A DNA stretch of 43,263 nucleotides from Bacteroidales bacterium (GTDB taxonomy: Bacteria; Bacteroidota; Bacteroidia; Bacteroidales; UBA3663): positions 1 through 43,263 of the forward strand of contig JAFZTS010000025.1 of NCBI GenBank assembly GCA_017618715.1, written 5' to 3'. Positions 17,081-24,614 of this stretch are shown here, in pieces (position 1 is the first letter of the stretch; each line of letters begins with the position of its first letter). Made by a program: the position numbers and the translations under genes. The notes below the pieces were generated by a model that saw nothing but the letters and a program-made list of their open reading frames with translations, was not told where the DNA came from and did no database searches.

Positions 17081-17111
17081 CAAAGATAGATACTTTTTTT
17101 GAATGTGCAAA
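17081..17111 (-). promoter_or_regulatory. Minus-strand promoter (TTTG-N19-TATCTTTG)
   Basis: On the minus strand TTTG at 17111-17108 and TATCTTTG at 17088-17081 are 19 bp apart, matching the consensus. There is no protein gene for it to serve. The remaining bases to 17276 are AT-rich and hold nothing else that I recognise. Confidence 0.65.
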
Positions 17112-17276
17112 GACAAAATGTTTCAAATTTGGACATTTTTCATCAAAATGTGAAAAAAACAACATTTATTGGGCTAATTTGTTACAATTACCATAGTCAA
17201 TAATTATGTTTTTAACCAATATTTGTACGATTTTCCACCTATTTTATCAATTATCTTGTCTTTTTTCACTTGTAAC

Positions 17277-17308
17277 TTTGGTCAACTCGAAAAAGAATAT
17301 TATCTTTG
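17277..17308 (+). promoter_or_regulatory. aat promoter (TTTG-N20-TATCTTTG)
   Basis: TTTG at 17277-17280 and TATCTTTG at 17301-17308 are spaced by 20 bp. The expected start is near 17315, giving a 20-nt leader. Confidence 0.8.
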
Positions 17309-17334
17309 TACCCTAAAAAACGGAATATCGCAAC

Positions 17335-18042
17335 ATGATATATCTACTCGATTCGACAATAGGCTTCCCCGATCCGAAGGATGGTGAACCTGATGGATTG
17401 TTTGCAGTAGGCGGCGACCTGAGCATCGAGCGTCTCCTGCTGGCCTACAGCTGGGGCATCTTTCCTTGGTACGCCTTCCGCGCCGAAGATACCTGCAAAG
17501 AACTCATCGATCCCGACACGGGCAAACCCTATATCCAATGGTGGTGCCCGATGCAACGCTTCGTCATATTTCCCGACGAGATACACATCTCCCACTCCAT
17601 GCGTCAGGAACTAAACAAAATCAAGCGAGGTGAACTGCGTGTCTCCATCAATACAGCATTCGAACAAGTCATCGACCTGTGCGGCACATTGCGTGAGGAG
17701 GGTGTAGGTGCCTGGCTGGGGCCCGACATGAAGGAGGCCTACACTCGTTTGTTTCACGAAGGTTTAGCCACAAGTGTGGAAGTATGGAAGGATGAAAAAC
17801 TCGTAGGAGGACTTTACGGAGTCACCTTGGGCAGCGGCTTTTTTGGCGAAAGTATGTTCTCGCTCATTCCCAATGCTTCGAAGGTTGCGCTCATCATCTT
17901 GGCCCATGCCATGAAACAATATGGCAAGACCCTGATCGACTGCCAGTTCGAGACACCTCACCTCAAGACCATGGGTGGTCGATATATCGACTATGACGAA
18001 TACCTGAAACTCATTCGTCAAAACAAGCCATCAGACCTGTGA
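17335..18042 (+). CDS. aat: Leucyl/phenylalanyl-tRNA-protein transferase
   Basis: A 235-residue enzyme of the N-degron pathway. It moves Leu or Phe from aminoacyl-tRNA to proteins with N-terminal Lys or Arg, marking them for ClpAP. Family blocks are clear: LLLAYSWGIFPWY near the N-terminus, IQWWCPMQRFV, FEQVIDLC, the GAWLGPDMKEAYTRLFHEGLA region, LVGGLYGVTLG, FFGESMFS and IDCQFETPHLKTMGGRYI. Full length. First gene of an apparent three-gene unit; the next gene begins 19 bp later. Confidence 0.94.
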   Translation: MIYLLDSTIGFPDPKDGEPDGLFAVGGDLSIERLLLAYSWGIFPWYAFRAEDTCKELIDPDTGKPYIQWWCPMQRFVIFPDEIHISHSMRQELNKIKRGELRVSINTAFEQVIDLCGTLREEGVGAWLGPDMKEAYTRLFHEGLATSVEVWKDEKLVGGLYGVTLGSGFFGESMFSLIPNASKVALIILAHAMKQYGKTLIDCQFETPHLKTMGGRYIDYDEYLKLIRQNKPSDL

Positions 18043-18061
18043 TTTCCAAACATCCAAGAAC

Positions 18062-18457
18062 ATGAAACCCCTGCCTCCTCACGAACAGACTCTCCTTGAC
18101 TTGGCGCATCAGGTGCTGGCCGAAAGTCATCAGCTGATGCTACCCCATCACCTGAACAGCATCGGTCCCCGTCTTGAGACCTTCGACGAAATGCTAATCC
18201 ATGACGTCAATGCCACGGGCATTAATCGAGGCCGATTCAGGACCAACATCTTTCTTTTGACGCGCAAGGGACAGCGTCCCAGCCTCACTCGCCAACAGAC
18301 CCACGAAGATACTGTGATCATCGACCTTTCGGATCAGCCCGAAGACCTCATGACGATGCGCCGCTTCCTGCTCACCACCGAACAGAACCGCACCTGGCAC
18401 CATGCCCCCTGGATTGTCATCAATATGCTAAAGAAAAAATATCCCCGCAATGAATGA
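18062..18457 (+). CDS. Conserved-looking protein of unknown function between aat and a Fur-family gene
   Basis: A 131-residue soluble protein that I do not recognise. It has no signal peptide or membrane segment. It is rich in His and Arg, with a basic C-terminal end (NMLKKKYPRNE). TNIFLLTRKGQRPS and EDTVIIDLSDQPEDL look like beta strands. Its last 8 bp overlap the following Fur-family gene, so translation of the two may be coupled. Context suggests expression together with aat and the regulator, but no function follows from that. Confidence 0.7.
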   Translation: MKPLPPHEQTLLDLAHQVLAESHQLMLPHHLNSIGPRLETFDEMLIHDVNATGINRGRFRTNIFLLTRKGQRPSLTRQQTHEDTVIIDLSDQPEDLMTMRRFLLTTEQNRTWHHAPWIVINMLKKKYPRNE

Positions 18458-18944
18458 AGAGATAGCCCAACATCTGCAGAATCACGACGTGCGTCCCACC
18501 GCCGTGCGCATCATGATATGGCGAACGCTCAAGGATTTCGACTATGCCTTTTCGATGGCCGACCTCGAAGGACTGTTACCCACTGTCGATCGAAGCACCA
18601 TCTTCCGTGCCCTCACTCTTTTCGTCGAGCACGATTTGCTTCATACACTCGACGATGGTTCGGGCGAGAAGAAATACTGCATCTGCCTCGAACATGTCCA
18701 TTGTGACGACGATGGTAAGGAACACGAATGTCAGCACGTCTGTCTCGATGGCTCTTGCGCACATCATCATCACAATCTATGCCAACACGTTCATCTCACA
18801 TGTTCGGTCTGCGGAAAAACCTATTGCCTCAAGAACGAAAGAATCCCCGAGGTACATGTACCTGAGGGATTCCAAGTGGAGTCTATCCAATATATCATTC
18901 ATGGTGTGTGCCCCAAGTGTGCACATTACCATCCCAAATCATAA
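18450..18944 (+). CDS. Fur-family transcriptional regulator with an unusual Cys/His-rich insert
   Basis: A 164-residue Fur-family protein. Residues 5-70 form the winged helix (VRPTAVRIMIWRTL, DRSTIFRALTLFVEHDLL). The usual structural zinc site is C118-x2-C121 with C154-x2-C157. Between them and the winged helix, residues 77-116 hold seven Cys and many His (including HHHH at 105-108), more metal-ligand density than ordinary Fur, Zur or PerR proteins. This may be an extra metal-sensing or storage loop. Which metal it senses is not visible. It overlaps the preceding gene by 8 bp. Its stop overlaps the convergent LRR gene by 6 bp, with no terminator between. Confidence 0.85.
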   Translation: MNEEIAQHLQNHDVRPTAVRIMIWRTLKDFDYAFSMADLEGLLPTVDRSTIFRALTLFVEHDLLHTLDDGSGEKKYCICLEHVHCDDDGKEHECQHVCLDGSCAHHHHNLCQHVHLTCSVCGKTYCLKNERIPEVHVPEGFQVESIQYIIHGVCPKCAHYHPKS

Positions 18945-19952
18945 TACTATCTTCTTAGACTCCTTTCCACATTTAATAATATATTGTCCGTGTGGCAACG
19001 GAATGCGGTTCTCACCACTGTGCGAAGCTGCGACGGCGATGCGTTGGCCCAAAAGGTTATATACCAGGGCCGGGGCATCGCCGATGACATTGAGATAGAG
19101 GACTTCGCCAATGACCTTCATCTCAAAAGAAGGGAGCAATTCGTCATCTTCAACCTCCTTCAAGTCTTCATAGCCGCCATCCACAATATTGAAATTCTTC
19201 CAGACATCAGCTTCCTTATAGGCTTCTACCTGATCGGTAGGAACAAGAAGCGTGCAAGCGGAGACATCAACCCCTTCAAAGACATCTTCCGTGATGGCGA
19301 TAGGCCAGCCCTCCAACTGTATCTTCGTAAGATTCGTACAATAGGCGAAGGAATATTCACCGATTTGATTGACTGATCCGGGAATCAAAACCTCTTGCAG
19401 CGAACTGCAATAATAAAATGCATGTTGTGCAATACTTTTCACCCCACGCGGCATTTCAACCTTGGAAAGGCTCGTGCAGAACGCGAAGGCACAGGCACTG
19501 ACACGTCGGGTGGCTTCGGGCAAGCTGACCTCTTGTAAAGACCCGTCACGATAAAACGCCCAATCGCCCAAAGTGGTCAATGATGCCGGAAGGTTGATAC
19601 TTTCGAGATGAGGACAATCCGAGAATGCACCAAACCCTATGCGTGTCACACCTTCTGGCAAGTTCACCGAAGTTAAGCCTTCGCAATAGACGCAAGCAAA
19701 TGGCGTGACTCCCGTCACCCGATATTTTGAGCCATTGGCTTCTATCTCGGCAGGCACATCGACCTCACCGCGATAGGCATCCACATTCAAGGAGTCGTAA
19801 GAAAGGTAGGTCAGTTCGGCAGTTTGCCGTTTTTCGTCGATGTGGTAATGACGACCTCCGACTTCAGTCTGAACTTCAGCAAAACACATCGCAGCAGGCA
19901 TCAATGCGATACCTGCCACGATGATTGCTATTTTACCTTTCAAGCCTTTCAA
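18939..19952 (-). CDS. BspA-like leucine-rich repeat surface protein
   Basis: A secreted protein of about 337 residues with at least five leucine-rich repeats of the BspA/TpLRR (LRR_5) type, e.g. LTSVNLPEGVTRIGFGAFSDC and LQEVLIPGSVNQIGEYSFAYC. The last 70 residues (LVYNLLGQRIAV ... GQYIIKCG) resemble a type IX secretion sorting domain. I favour a TTG start at 19952 or 19943, because it gives a clean signal peptide (KGKIAIIVAGIALMPAAMCFA). The upstream ATG at 20051 would overlap purL by 52 bp and add a run of Ser-Lys-Gly repeats coded by a 9-bp DNA repeat. Such proteins often mediate adhesion. It lies directly after purL and may be read from the same transcript. Confidence 0.8.
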   Translation of the reverse strand: MKGLKGKIAIIVAGIALMPAAMCFAEVQTEVGGRHYHIDEKRQTAELTYLSYDSLNVDAYRGEVDVPAEIEANGSKYRVTGVTPFACVYCEGLTSVNLPEGVTRIGFGAFSDCPHLESINLPASLTTLGDWAFYRDGSLQEVSLPEATRRVSACAFAFCTSLSKVEMPRGVKSIAQHAFYYCSSLQEVLIPGSVNQIGEYSFAYCTNLTKIQLEGWPIAITEDVFEGVDVSACTLLVPTDQVEAYKEADVWKNFNIVDGGYEDLKEVEDDELLPSFEMKVIGEVLYLNVIGDAPALVYNLLGQRIAVAASHSGENRIPLPHGQYIIKCGKESKKIVL

Positions 19953-19998
19953 ACCTTTCGAACCCTTTGAACCCTTTGAACCTTTTGAACTTTCGAAC
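19937..19998 (-). repeat. 9-bp tandem repeat after the purL stop codon
   Basis: On the minus strand, directly after the purL TAA (20002-20000), come an 8-bp unit GTTCGAAA and six 9-bp units of the form GTTCAAAGG with small changes. The tract runs into the start region of the LRR gene. In the LRR frame it reads Ser-Lys-Gly and Leu-Lys-Gly. In the purL frame the later units contain TGA. Confidence 0.85.
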
Positions 19999-19999
19999 C

Positions 20000-22900
20000 T
20001 TACCGCGTCTTCTCCACCCACTTGCGAGCGTTGACAAAAATCTCGATCCAAGGAGTTACCTCATCCTGCTTGTGGTCATGTGGATAGTAACCACACTGCC
20101 ATGGGAACATGGCACGCTCAGGATGCGGCATCATGGCAAGGTGACGACCATCGGCCGAGCAGATACCGGCCAGTCCTTCCGGCGAACCGTTCGGATTGGC
20201 AGGATAGGCATTGTAGCCGAACTTGGCAACCACATTGTAGTCGTCCACCGTCTTGCCCACAGGCAGGCCGAACTTGCCTTCACCATGGGCGGTCCAAATG
20301 CCGATACGGGCACCGCCCAGCGAACCCATCATCACGCTGTTGTTCTTCGGGATGCGCACGTTGATAAAGTTCGACTCGAACTTGTGGCTGTCGTTATGAA
20401 GCATGTGGACGCGATTGGGATTCTGAGCAGCTGCCACGAGGTCAGGATTCTTGGCATCAAGGTTAGAACCTACGAGACCAAGCTCTACCATCAGCTGGCA
20501 ACCATTGCAGATACCGAGGCTCAACGTGTCGGGACGTGCATAGAAATCCTGCAGTGCCTTACGCGCCTTCTCGTTGTAGAGGAAGCCGGCTGCCCAGCCC
20601 TTGGCCGAACCCAGCACGTCGGAATTCGAGAAGCCGCCGCAGAAAACGATGAGGTTCACGTCGGTCAGATCCTCACGACCCGTAATGAGGTCGGTGAGAT
20701 GGACATCCTTCACGTCAAAACCTGCCAGATACATCGAGTAGGCCATTTCGCGCTCCGAGTTGACACCCTTCTCACGCAGGATAGCAGCCTTGACGCCCGT
20801 CTTGTTACGACGGTCGGCGCTGATGCCGTATTGTGCCAGTCGTCCCGTGAAGCCCTTGGGCCAAAGATAATAGAGCGGCTGGTGCTTGTAGTTTTCAAAG
20901 CGTTCGTCAGCTTTTTTCACACCGCTTTGCTTGCGATCCAGCAGATGCGATGACTCGTACCATACGTCACGCAACGCATCGATGTCGAAAGTCTCCACAT
21001 GGTCTCCCTTGCGAACGCAGATGGTGCGCTCGTCGCATGGATAGCCTATCTTGGCGACAGCCACACCTGCCTTCTCCATCAGTTTCTCGAAAGCCTTGCC
21101 GTCCTTCACCTGTACCACAACGCCAGGATTCTCGGCAAAGAGCATCTTCACCAAATCATCCTCGGCAAGACCTGTGAGATTGATACGCATGCCACCTTCG
21201 GTGTTTGCAAACGTCATCTCAAGCAAAGTGGTGATCAAACCACCTGCGCTGATATCATGTCCTGCGAGGATGAGATTCTCATTGATGGCCTTCTGAATGG
21301 CATCAAAGGCATCGGCGAAGTATTCTGAGTTCTCGACCGTCGGAACGCTGTCACCCACACGATTGAGGGTTTGTGCCAAGGCCGAACCGCCGAGACGATG
21401 TTCGCAGAATGAGAAATCAACGTAGTAGAGCGACGTGGAACGATCAAGTCGAACGACAGGGCTTACCACTTTGCGTACGTCGGTGACTTCGCCGCCACCG
21501 CTGATGATTACGCAGCCGGGGCTGATGACCTTCTCACTTGTTCCGTCGGGCTTGTTGTATTGCTGAGTCATCGACAGCGAGTCCTTGCCCGTTGGAATAT
21601 TCACACCGAGTTCGATAGCGAAGTCCGAACATGCCTGCACAGCAGCATACAGTCGGGCATCCTCACCGGCATTGCGACAGGGCCACATCCAGTTGGCCGA
21701 AAGCGAAACGCCCGAGATGCCCCCTTCAATAGGTGCAAAGACGATGTTGGTGAGCGCCTCGGCCACAGCCATCACCGAGCCTGCAGGAGCATTCACGAGT
21801 GCAACAGCCGGAGCATGACCAATCGAAGTGGCGATACCTGCCTTGCCACGATAGTCGAGGGCGACCACGCCGCAGTCGGAGAGTGGCAACTGCAAGACAC
21901 CCTGGCACTGCTGACGAGCTACCTTGCCCGTCACCGAACGATCCACCTTGTTGGTCAACCAGTCCTTGCAAGCCACCGACTCCAAACGAAGCACGTCCTT
22001 GATGTACTCCTGAATCTTTGAAACCTCCGTCTCAACGGGCGCATAGTGATGCTCCACGGTCGTATCACGCATGATGGTCTTCGGTGCATGACCGAACATG
22101 TCGGCAAGGGCCAGGTCAATAGGCTTGATGCCATCGGCCTGTACGAAAGTGAAACGCATATCGTTGGTTGCCTCGCCAATTACGTAGAACGGTGAACGCT
22201 CGCGCTCGGCTATCTTGCGACAGAAGTCAATAGACTCGCTCTTGACGAGGAAGCCCATGCGCTCCTGCGATTCGTTGCCGGCAATCTCCTTGGCACTCAA
22301 CGTGGGGTCGCCCACGGGAAGCTTGTCCATCCAGATTACGCCGCCCGTGGCGTCGATGAGTTCCGACAGGCAATTGATGTGTCCACCGGCTCCATGATCA
22401 TGAATTGATACGATGGGGTTGTAGTCGCTCTCTCCCAAGGCACGCACCACGTTGTAAGCACGTTTCTGCATTTCGGGGTTGGCACGCTGCACAGCGTTGA
22501 GCTCGATGCCCGACGCATACTTGCCCGTGTTGACCGACGAGACGGCACCACCGCCCATACCGATGCGATAGTTATCGCCACCGATGAGGATGACCTTCTC
22601 GCCAGCTTCCGGCGTGCCTTTCAGCGCATCGCGCATCTTGCCATAACCCACGCCACCAGCCAGCATGATGACCTTATCATAGCCATATTCCTGCTGCTCG
22701 CCGGGATTGGGGTCCTGGTGTTCGAAGGTGAGCAACGAACCGCAGATCAGCGGTTGTCCGAACTTGTTGCCAAAGTCAGAAGCGCCGTTCGAAGCCTTGA
22801 TGAGCACTTGTTCGGGCGTCTGATATAGCCAGGGACGTGCCTCCAAACCGTTCTCCCACGTCTTCTTTTCATCGTTGCGGGGATAAGAGGTGATATAGAC

Positions 22901-23758
22901 TGCCGTGCCGGCAATGGGCATCGAAGCCTTGCCACCACCCATACGGTCGCGTATCTCGCCACCCGTGCCGGTGGCAGCGCCATTGAATGGCTCCACAGTG
23001 GTCGGGAAGTTGTGGGTCTCGGCCTTGAGCGAGATGACGCTCTCGAACTCCTTTACCTCATATTCCGAAGCCGTGGTAGGATCGGCAGGTGCAAACTGCT
23101 CGATGACGGGGCCCCTGTTGAAGGCCACATTGTCCTTGTAGGCGCTCACCAGCTTGCCTGGTTGCGCTCTCGAGGTCTTCTTGATCAAATTGAAAAGGCT
23201 CGACTCCTTCTCTTCGCCATCAATGATGAACGTGCCGCCGAAAATCTTATGACGACAGTGCTCCGAATTGACCTGGCTGAAACCGAACACCTCCGAGTCG
23301 GTCAACGGACGACCCACACGCTTGGCGACATCGTTGAGATAATCTATCTCTTCGGCGCTGAGTGCCAGACCTTCCTTCTTGTTGTATTCCTCGAGATTTT
23401 CGATATATACGATGGGATCGGGTTGCTTGTTGATGGTGAAGATGCCTTGATCCAGACCATCATAAAGGCGACGCAGCATAGGATCATATTCCGAATCCGG
23501 ACCCTTCACTGGATAATATTCCTCAATGCGGGCGATACCCTTGAGTCCCATATTCTGCGTAATCTCTACGGCATTGGTACTCCATGGAGTAATCATTTCA
23601 CGACGTGGACCATTGAACCATCCCGCGAGTTGCTGCTCAGGGAGAAGGACGGCATCACTGAAAAGCCAACATAAACGCTGCGATTCATCGGCGCTAAGCT
23701 GATGATCGACATCGACAGCCAGAATGGTGGCCGAGGGTTGTTTGAAAAAGAAAACCAT
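20000..23758 (-). CDS. purL: Phosphoribosylformylglycinamidine synthase (single-chain PurL)
   Basis: A 1252-residue enzyme of purine synthesis. It converts FGAR, ATP and glutamine to FGAM. It is the large fused form with an N-terminal domain, two ATP-binding halves (e.g. ETHNFPTTVEPFNGAATGTGGEIRDR and IHDHGAGGHINCLSELID) and a C-terminal glutaminase. In the glutaminase the nucleophile Cys is in LGICNGCQLM and the catalytic His in PHPERAMFPWQ. I place the start at ATG 23758 (MVFFFKQPSA). The frame is open to 23785, but the extra nine residues are less likely. A TATTTTTG -7 element is at 23853-23846. A 9-bp repeat and an LRR gene follow. Confidence 0.96.
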   Translation of the reverse strand: MVFFFKQPSATILAVDVDHQLSADESQRLCWLFSDAVLLPEQQLAGWFNGPRREMITPWSTNAVEITQNMGLKGIARIEEYYPVKGPDSEYDPMLRRLYDGLDQGIFTINKQPDPIVYIENLEEYNKKEGLALSAEEIDYLNDVAKRVGRPLTDSEVFGFSQVNSEHCRHKIFGGTFIIDGEEKESSLFNLIKKTSRAQPGKLVSAYKDNVAFNRGPVIEQFAPADPTTASEYEVKEFESVISLKAETHNFPTTVEPFNGAATGTGGEIRDRMGGGKASMPIAGTAVYITSYPRNDEKKTWENGLEARPWLYQTPEQVLIKASNGASDFGNKFGQPLICGSLLTFEHQDPNPGEQQEYGYDKVIMLAGGVGYGKMRDALKGTPEAGEKVILIGGDNYRIGMGGGAVSSVNTGKYASGIELNAVQRANPEMQKRAYNVVRALGESDYNPIVSIHDHGAGGHINCLSELIDATGGVIWMDKLPVGDPTLSAKEIAGNESQERMGFLVKSESIDFCRKIAERERSPFYVIGEATNDMRFTFVQADGIKPIDLALADMFGHAPKTIMRDTTVEHHYAPVETEVSKIQEYIKDVLRLESVACKDWLTNKVDRSVTGKVARQQCQGVLQLPLSDCGVVALDYRGKAGIATSIGHAPAVALVNAPAGSVMAVAEALTNIVFAPIEGGISGVSLSANWMWPCRNAGEDARLYAAVQACSDFAIELGVNIPTGKDSLSMTQQYNKPDGTSEKVISPGCVIISGGGEVTDVRKVVSPVVRLDRSTSLYYVDFSFCEHRLGGSALAQTLNRVGDSVPTVENSEYFADAFDAIQKAINENLILAGHDISAGGLITTLLEMTFANTEGGMRINLTGLAEDDLVKMLFAENPGVVVQVKDGKAFEKLMEKAGVAVAKIGYPCDERTICVRKGDHVETFDIDALRDVWYESSHLLDRKQSGVKKADERFENYKHQPLYYLWPKGFTGRLAQYGISADRRNKTGVKAAILREKGVNSEREMAYSMYLAGFDVKDVHLTDLITGREDLTDVNLIVFCGGFSNSDVLGSAKGWAAGFLYNEKARKALQDFYARPDTLSLGICNGCQLMVELGLVGSNLDAKNPDLVAAAQNPNRVHMLHNDSHKFESNFINVRIPKNNSVMMGSLGGARIGIWTAHGEGKFGLPVGKTVDDYNVVAKFGYNAYPANPNGSPEGLAGICSADGRHLAMMPHPERAMFPWQCGYYPHDHKQDEVTPWIEIFVNARKWVEKTR

Positions 23759-23845
23759 ATATAAATAACAATTAAGAATGAACAATTAACAAGGGGTCTG
23801 CCCTCAAAAAAACGCAAAAAATGGGGGAAATTGCCTTTTGCGGTG

Positions 23846-23853
23846 CAAAAATA
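23846..23853 (-). promoter_or_regulatory. -7 element for purL
   Basis: TATTTTTG on the minus strand, about 90 bp before the purL start. No clear -33 TTTG is present at the expected spacing. Confidence 0.5.
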
Positions 23854-23897
23854 CAAAAAAAAAATGATATAAATGCGGAAGATTCAAAAAAAGTCTC

Positions 23898-23905
23898 TAT
23901 CTTTG
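23898..23905 (+). promoter_or_regulatory. -7 element for the lysE-like gene
   Basis: TATCTTTG on the plus strand, 31 bp before the ATG at 23937. The -33 region is not canonical. It lies back-to-back with the purL -7 element. Confidence 0.6.
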
Positions 23906-23936
23906 CACAAAAATAAGCCTAAACGCCCCTATTTTG

Positions 23937-24614
23937 ATGTTCGAGACAATCATATTCACTGTATTGTGGGGCCTCGTTATCGGTGTCCTGGTGTCGGCCC
24001 CTATGGGACCGACAGGAATTCTCGTCATCCAACGCACACTCAACAAGGGACGCCTGCCCGGCCTGCTTACGGGACTGGGAGCATCGCTCTCCGACTTCTT
24101 CTACGCGCTCATCACCATCTTCTTCCTCGGACTTGTGGTCGATTGGCTCGACCAATATGAATCAACCCTTCAGTTTGTGGGCTCTATGGCCATCGCGCTT
24201 TATGCCTACTACCTTTGGACCTCCAATCCCGCTTCGTCCCTGCAGAACAAGGACACCTCGACCGATGGCATGTCACAACGCATGAAGACTTCAGGTATCC
24301 TCAAGAATTTTTTCTCCGGCTTTGGCATCACGGTGAGCAATCCGTTCATCATTTTTTTCTTTATTGCACTTTTCGCACGCACTAACTTCCTCTTTGCCGC
24401 ATCCTCCAAGAACTGGTGGCTTTATCTCGTCGGCTTCGTCAGCCTCATAACCGGTGCAATTGGCTGGTGGTTTCTCATCACATGGGTGGTCAACAAGGTT
24501 CGCAACAACTTCGGTGTGCGCACACTCCGCCACATCAACCACGGCATCGCCATCATCATGTTGGGTATAGCCCTTTTCGGCTTCGGCAACGGCATTTATT
24601 ATCTTTTTCAATGA
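23937..24614 (+). CDS. LysE-family amino-acid exporter
   Basis: A 225-residue membrane protein with about six transmembrane helices. The N-terminal GLVIGVLVSAPMGPTGILVIQRTLNKGRLPGLLTGLGAS matches the conserved proline/glycine-rich first repeat of LysE/RhtB transporters, and GITVSNPFIIFFF is the second repeat. Such proteins export lysine, threonine or related amino acids. The substrate here cannot be told. The start is ATG 23937. The stop codon overlaps the ATG of the next gene (ATGA at 24611-24614), suggesting coupled translation with a functionally unrelated secreted protein. Confidence 0.88.
   Translation: MFETIIFTVLWGLVIGVLVSAPMGPTGILVIQRTLNKGRLPGLLTGLGASLSDFFYALITIFFLGLVVDWLDQYESTLQFVGSMAIALYAYYLWTSNPASSLQNKDTSTDGMSQRMKTSGILKNFFSGFGITVSNPFIIFFFIALFARTNFLFAASSKNWWLYLVGFVSLITGAIGWWFLITWVVNKVRNNFGVRTLRHINHGIAIIMLGIALFGFGNGIYYLFQ

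Noticed and set aside
19925..20953. 342-codon plus-strand open frame antisense to purL and the repeat
   Set aside because: It lies wholly opposite purL and the LRR gene start. The opposite frame encodes a complete, well-conserved enzyme, so this is a shadow of its codon usage.
24416..24610. Upstream extension of the pectin-lyase-fold gene
   Set aside because: It runs inside lysE in another frame, is rich in His and Arg, and precedes a clear signal peptide start at 24611.
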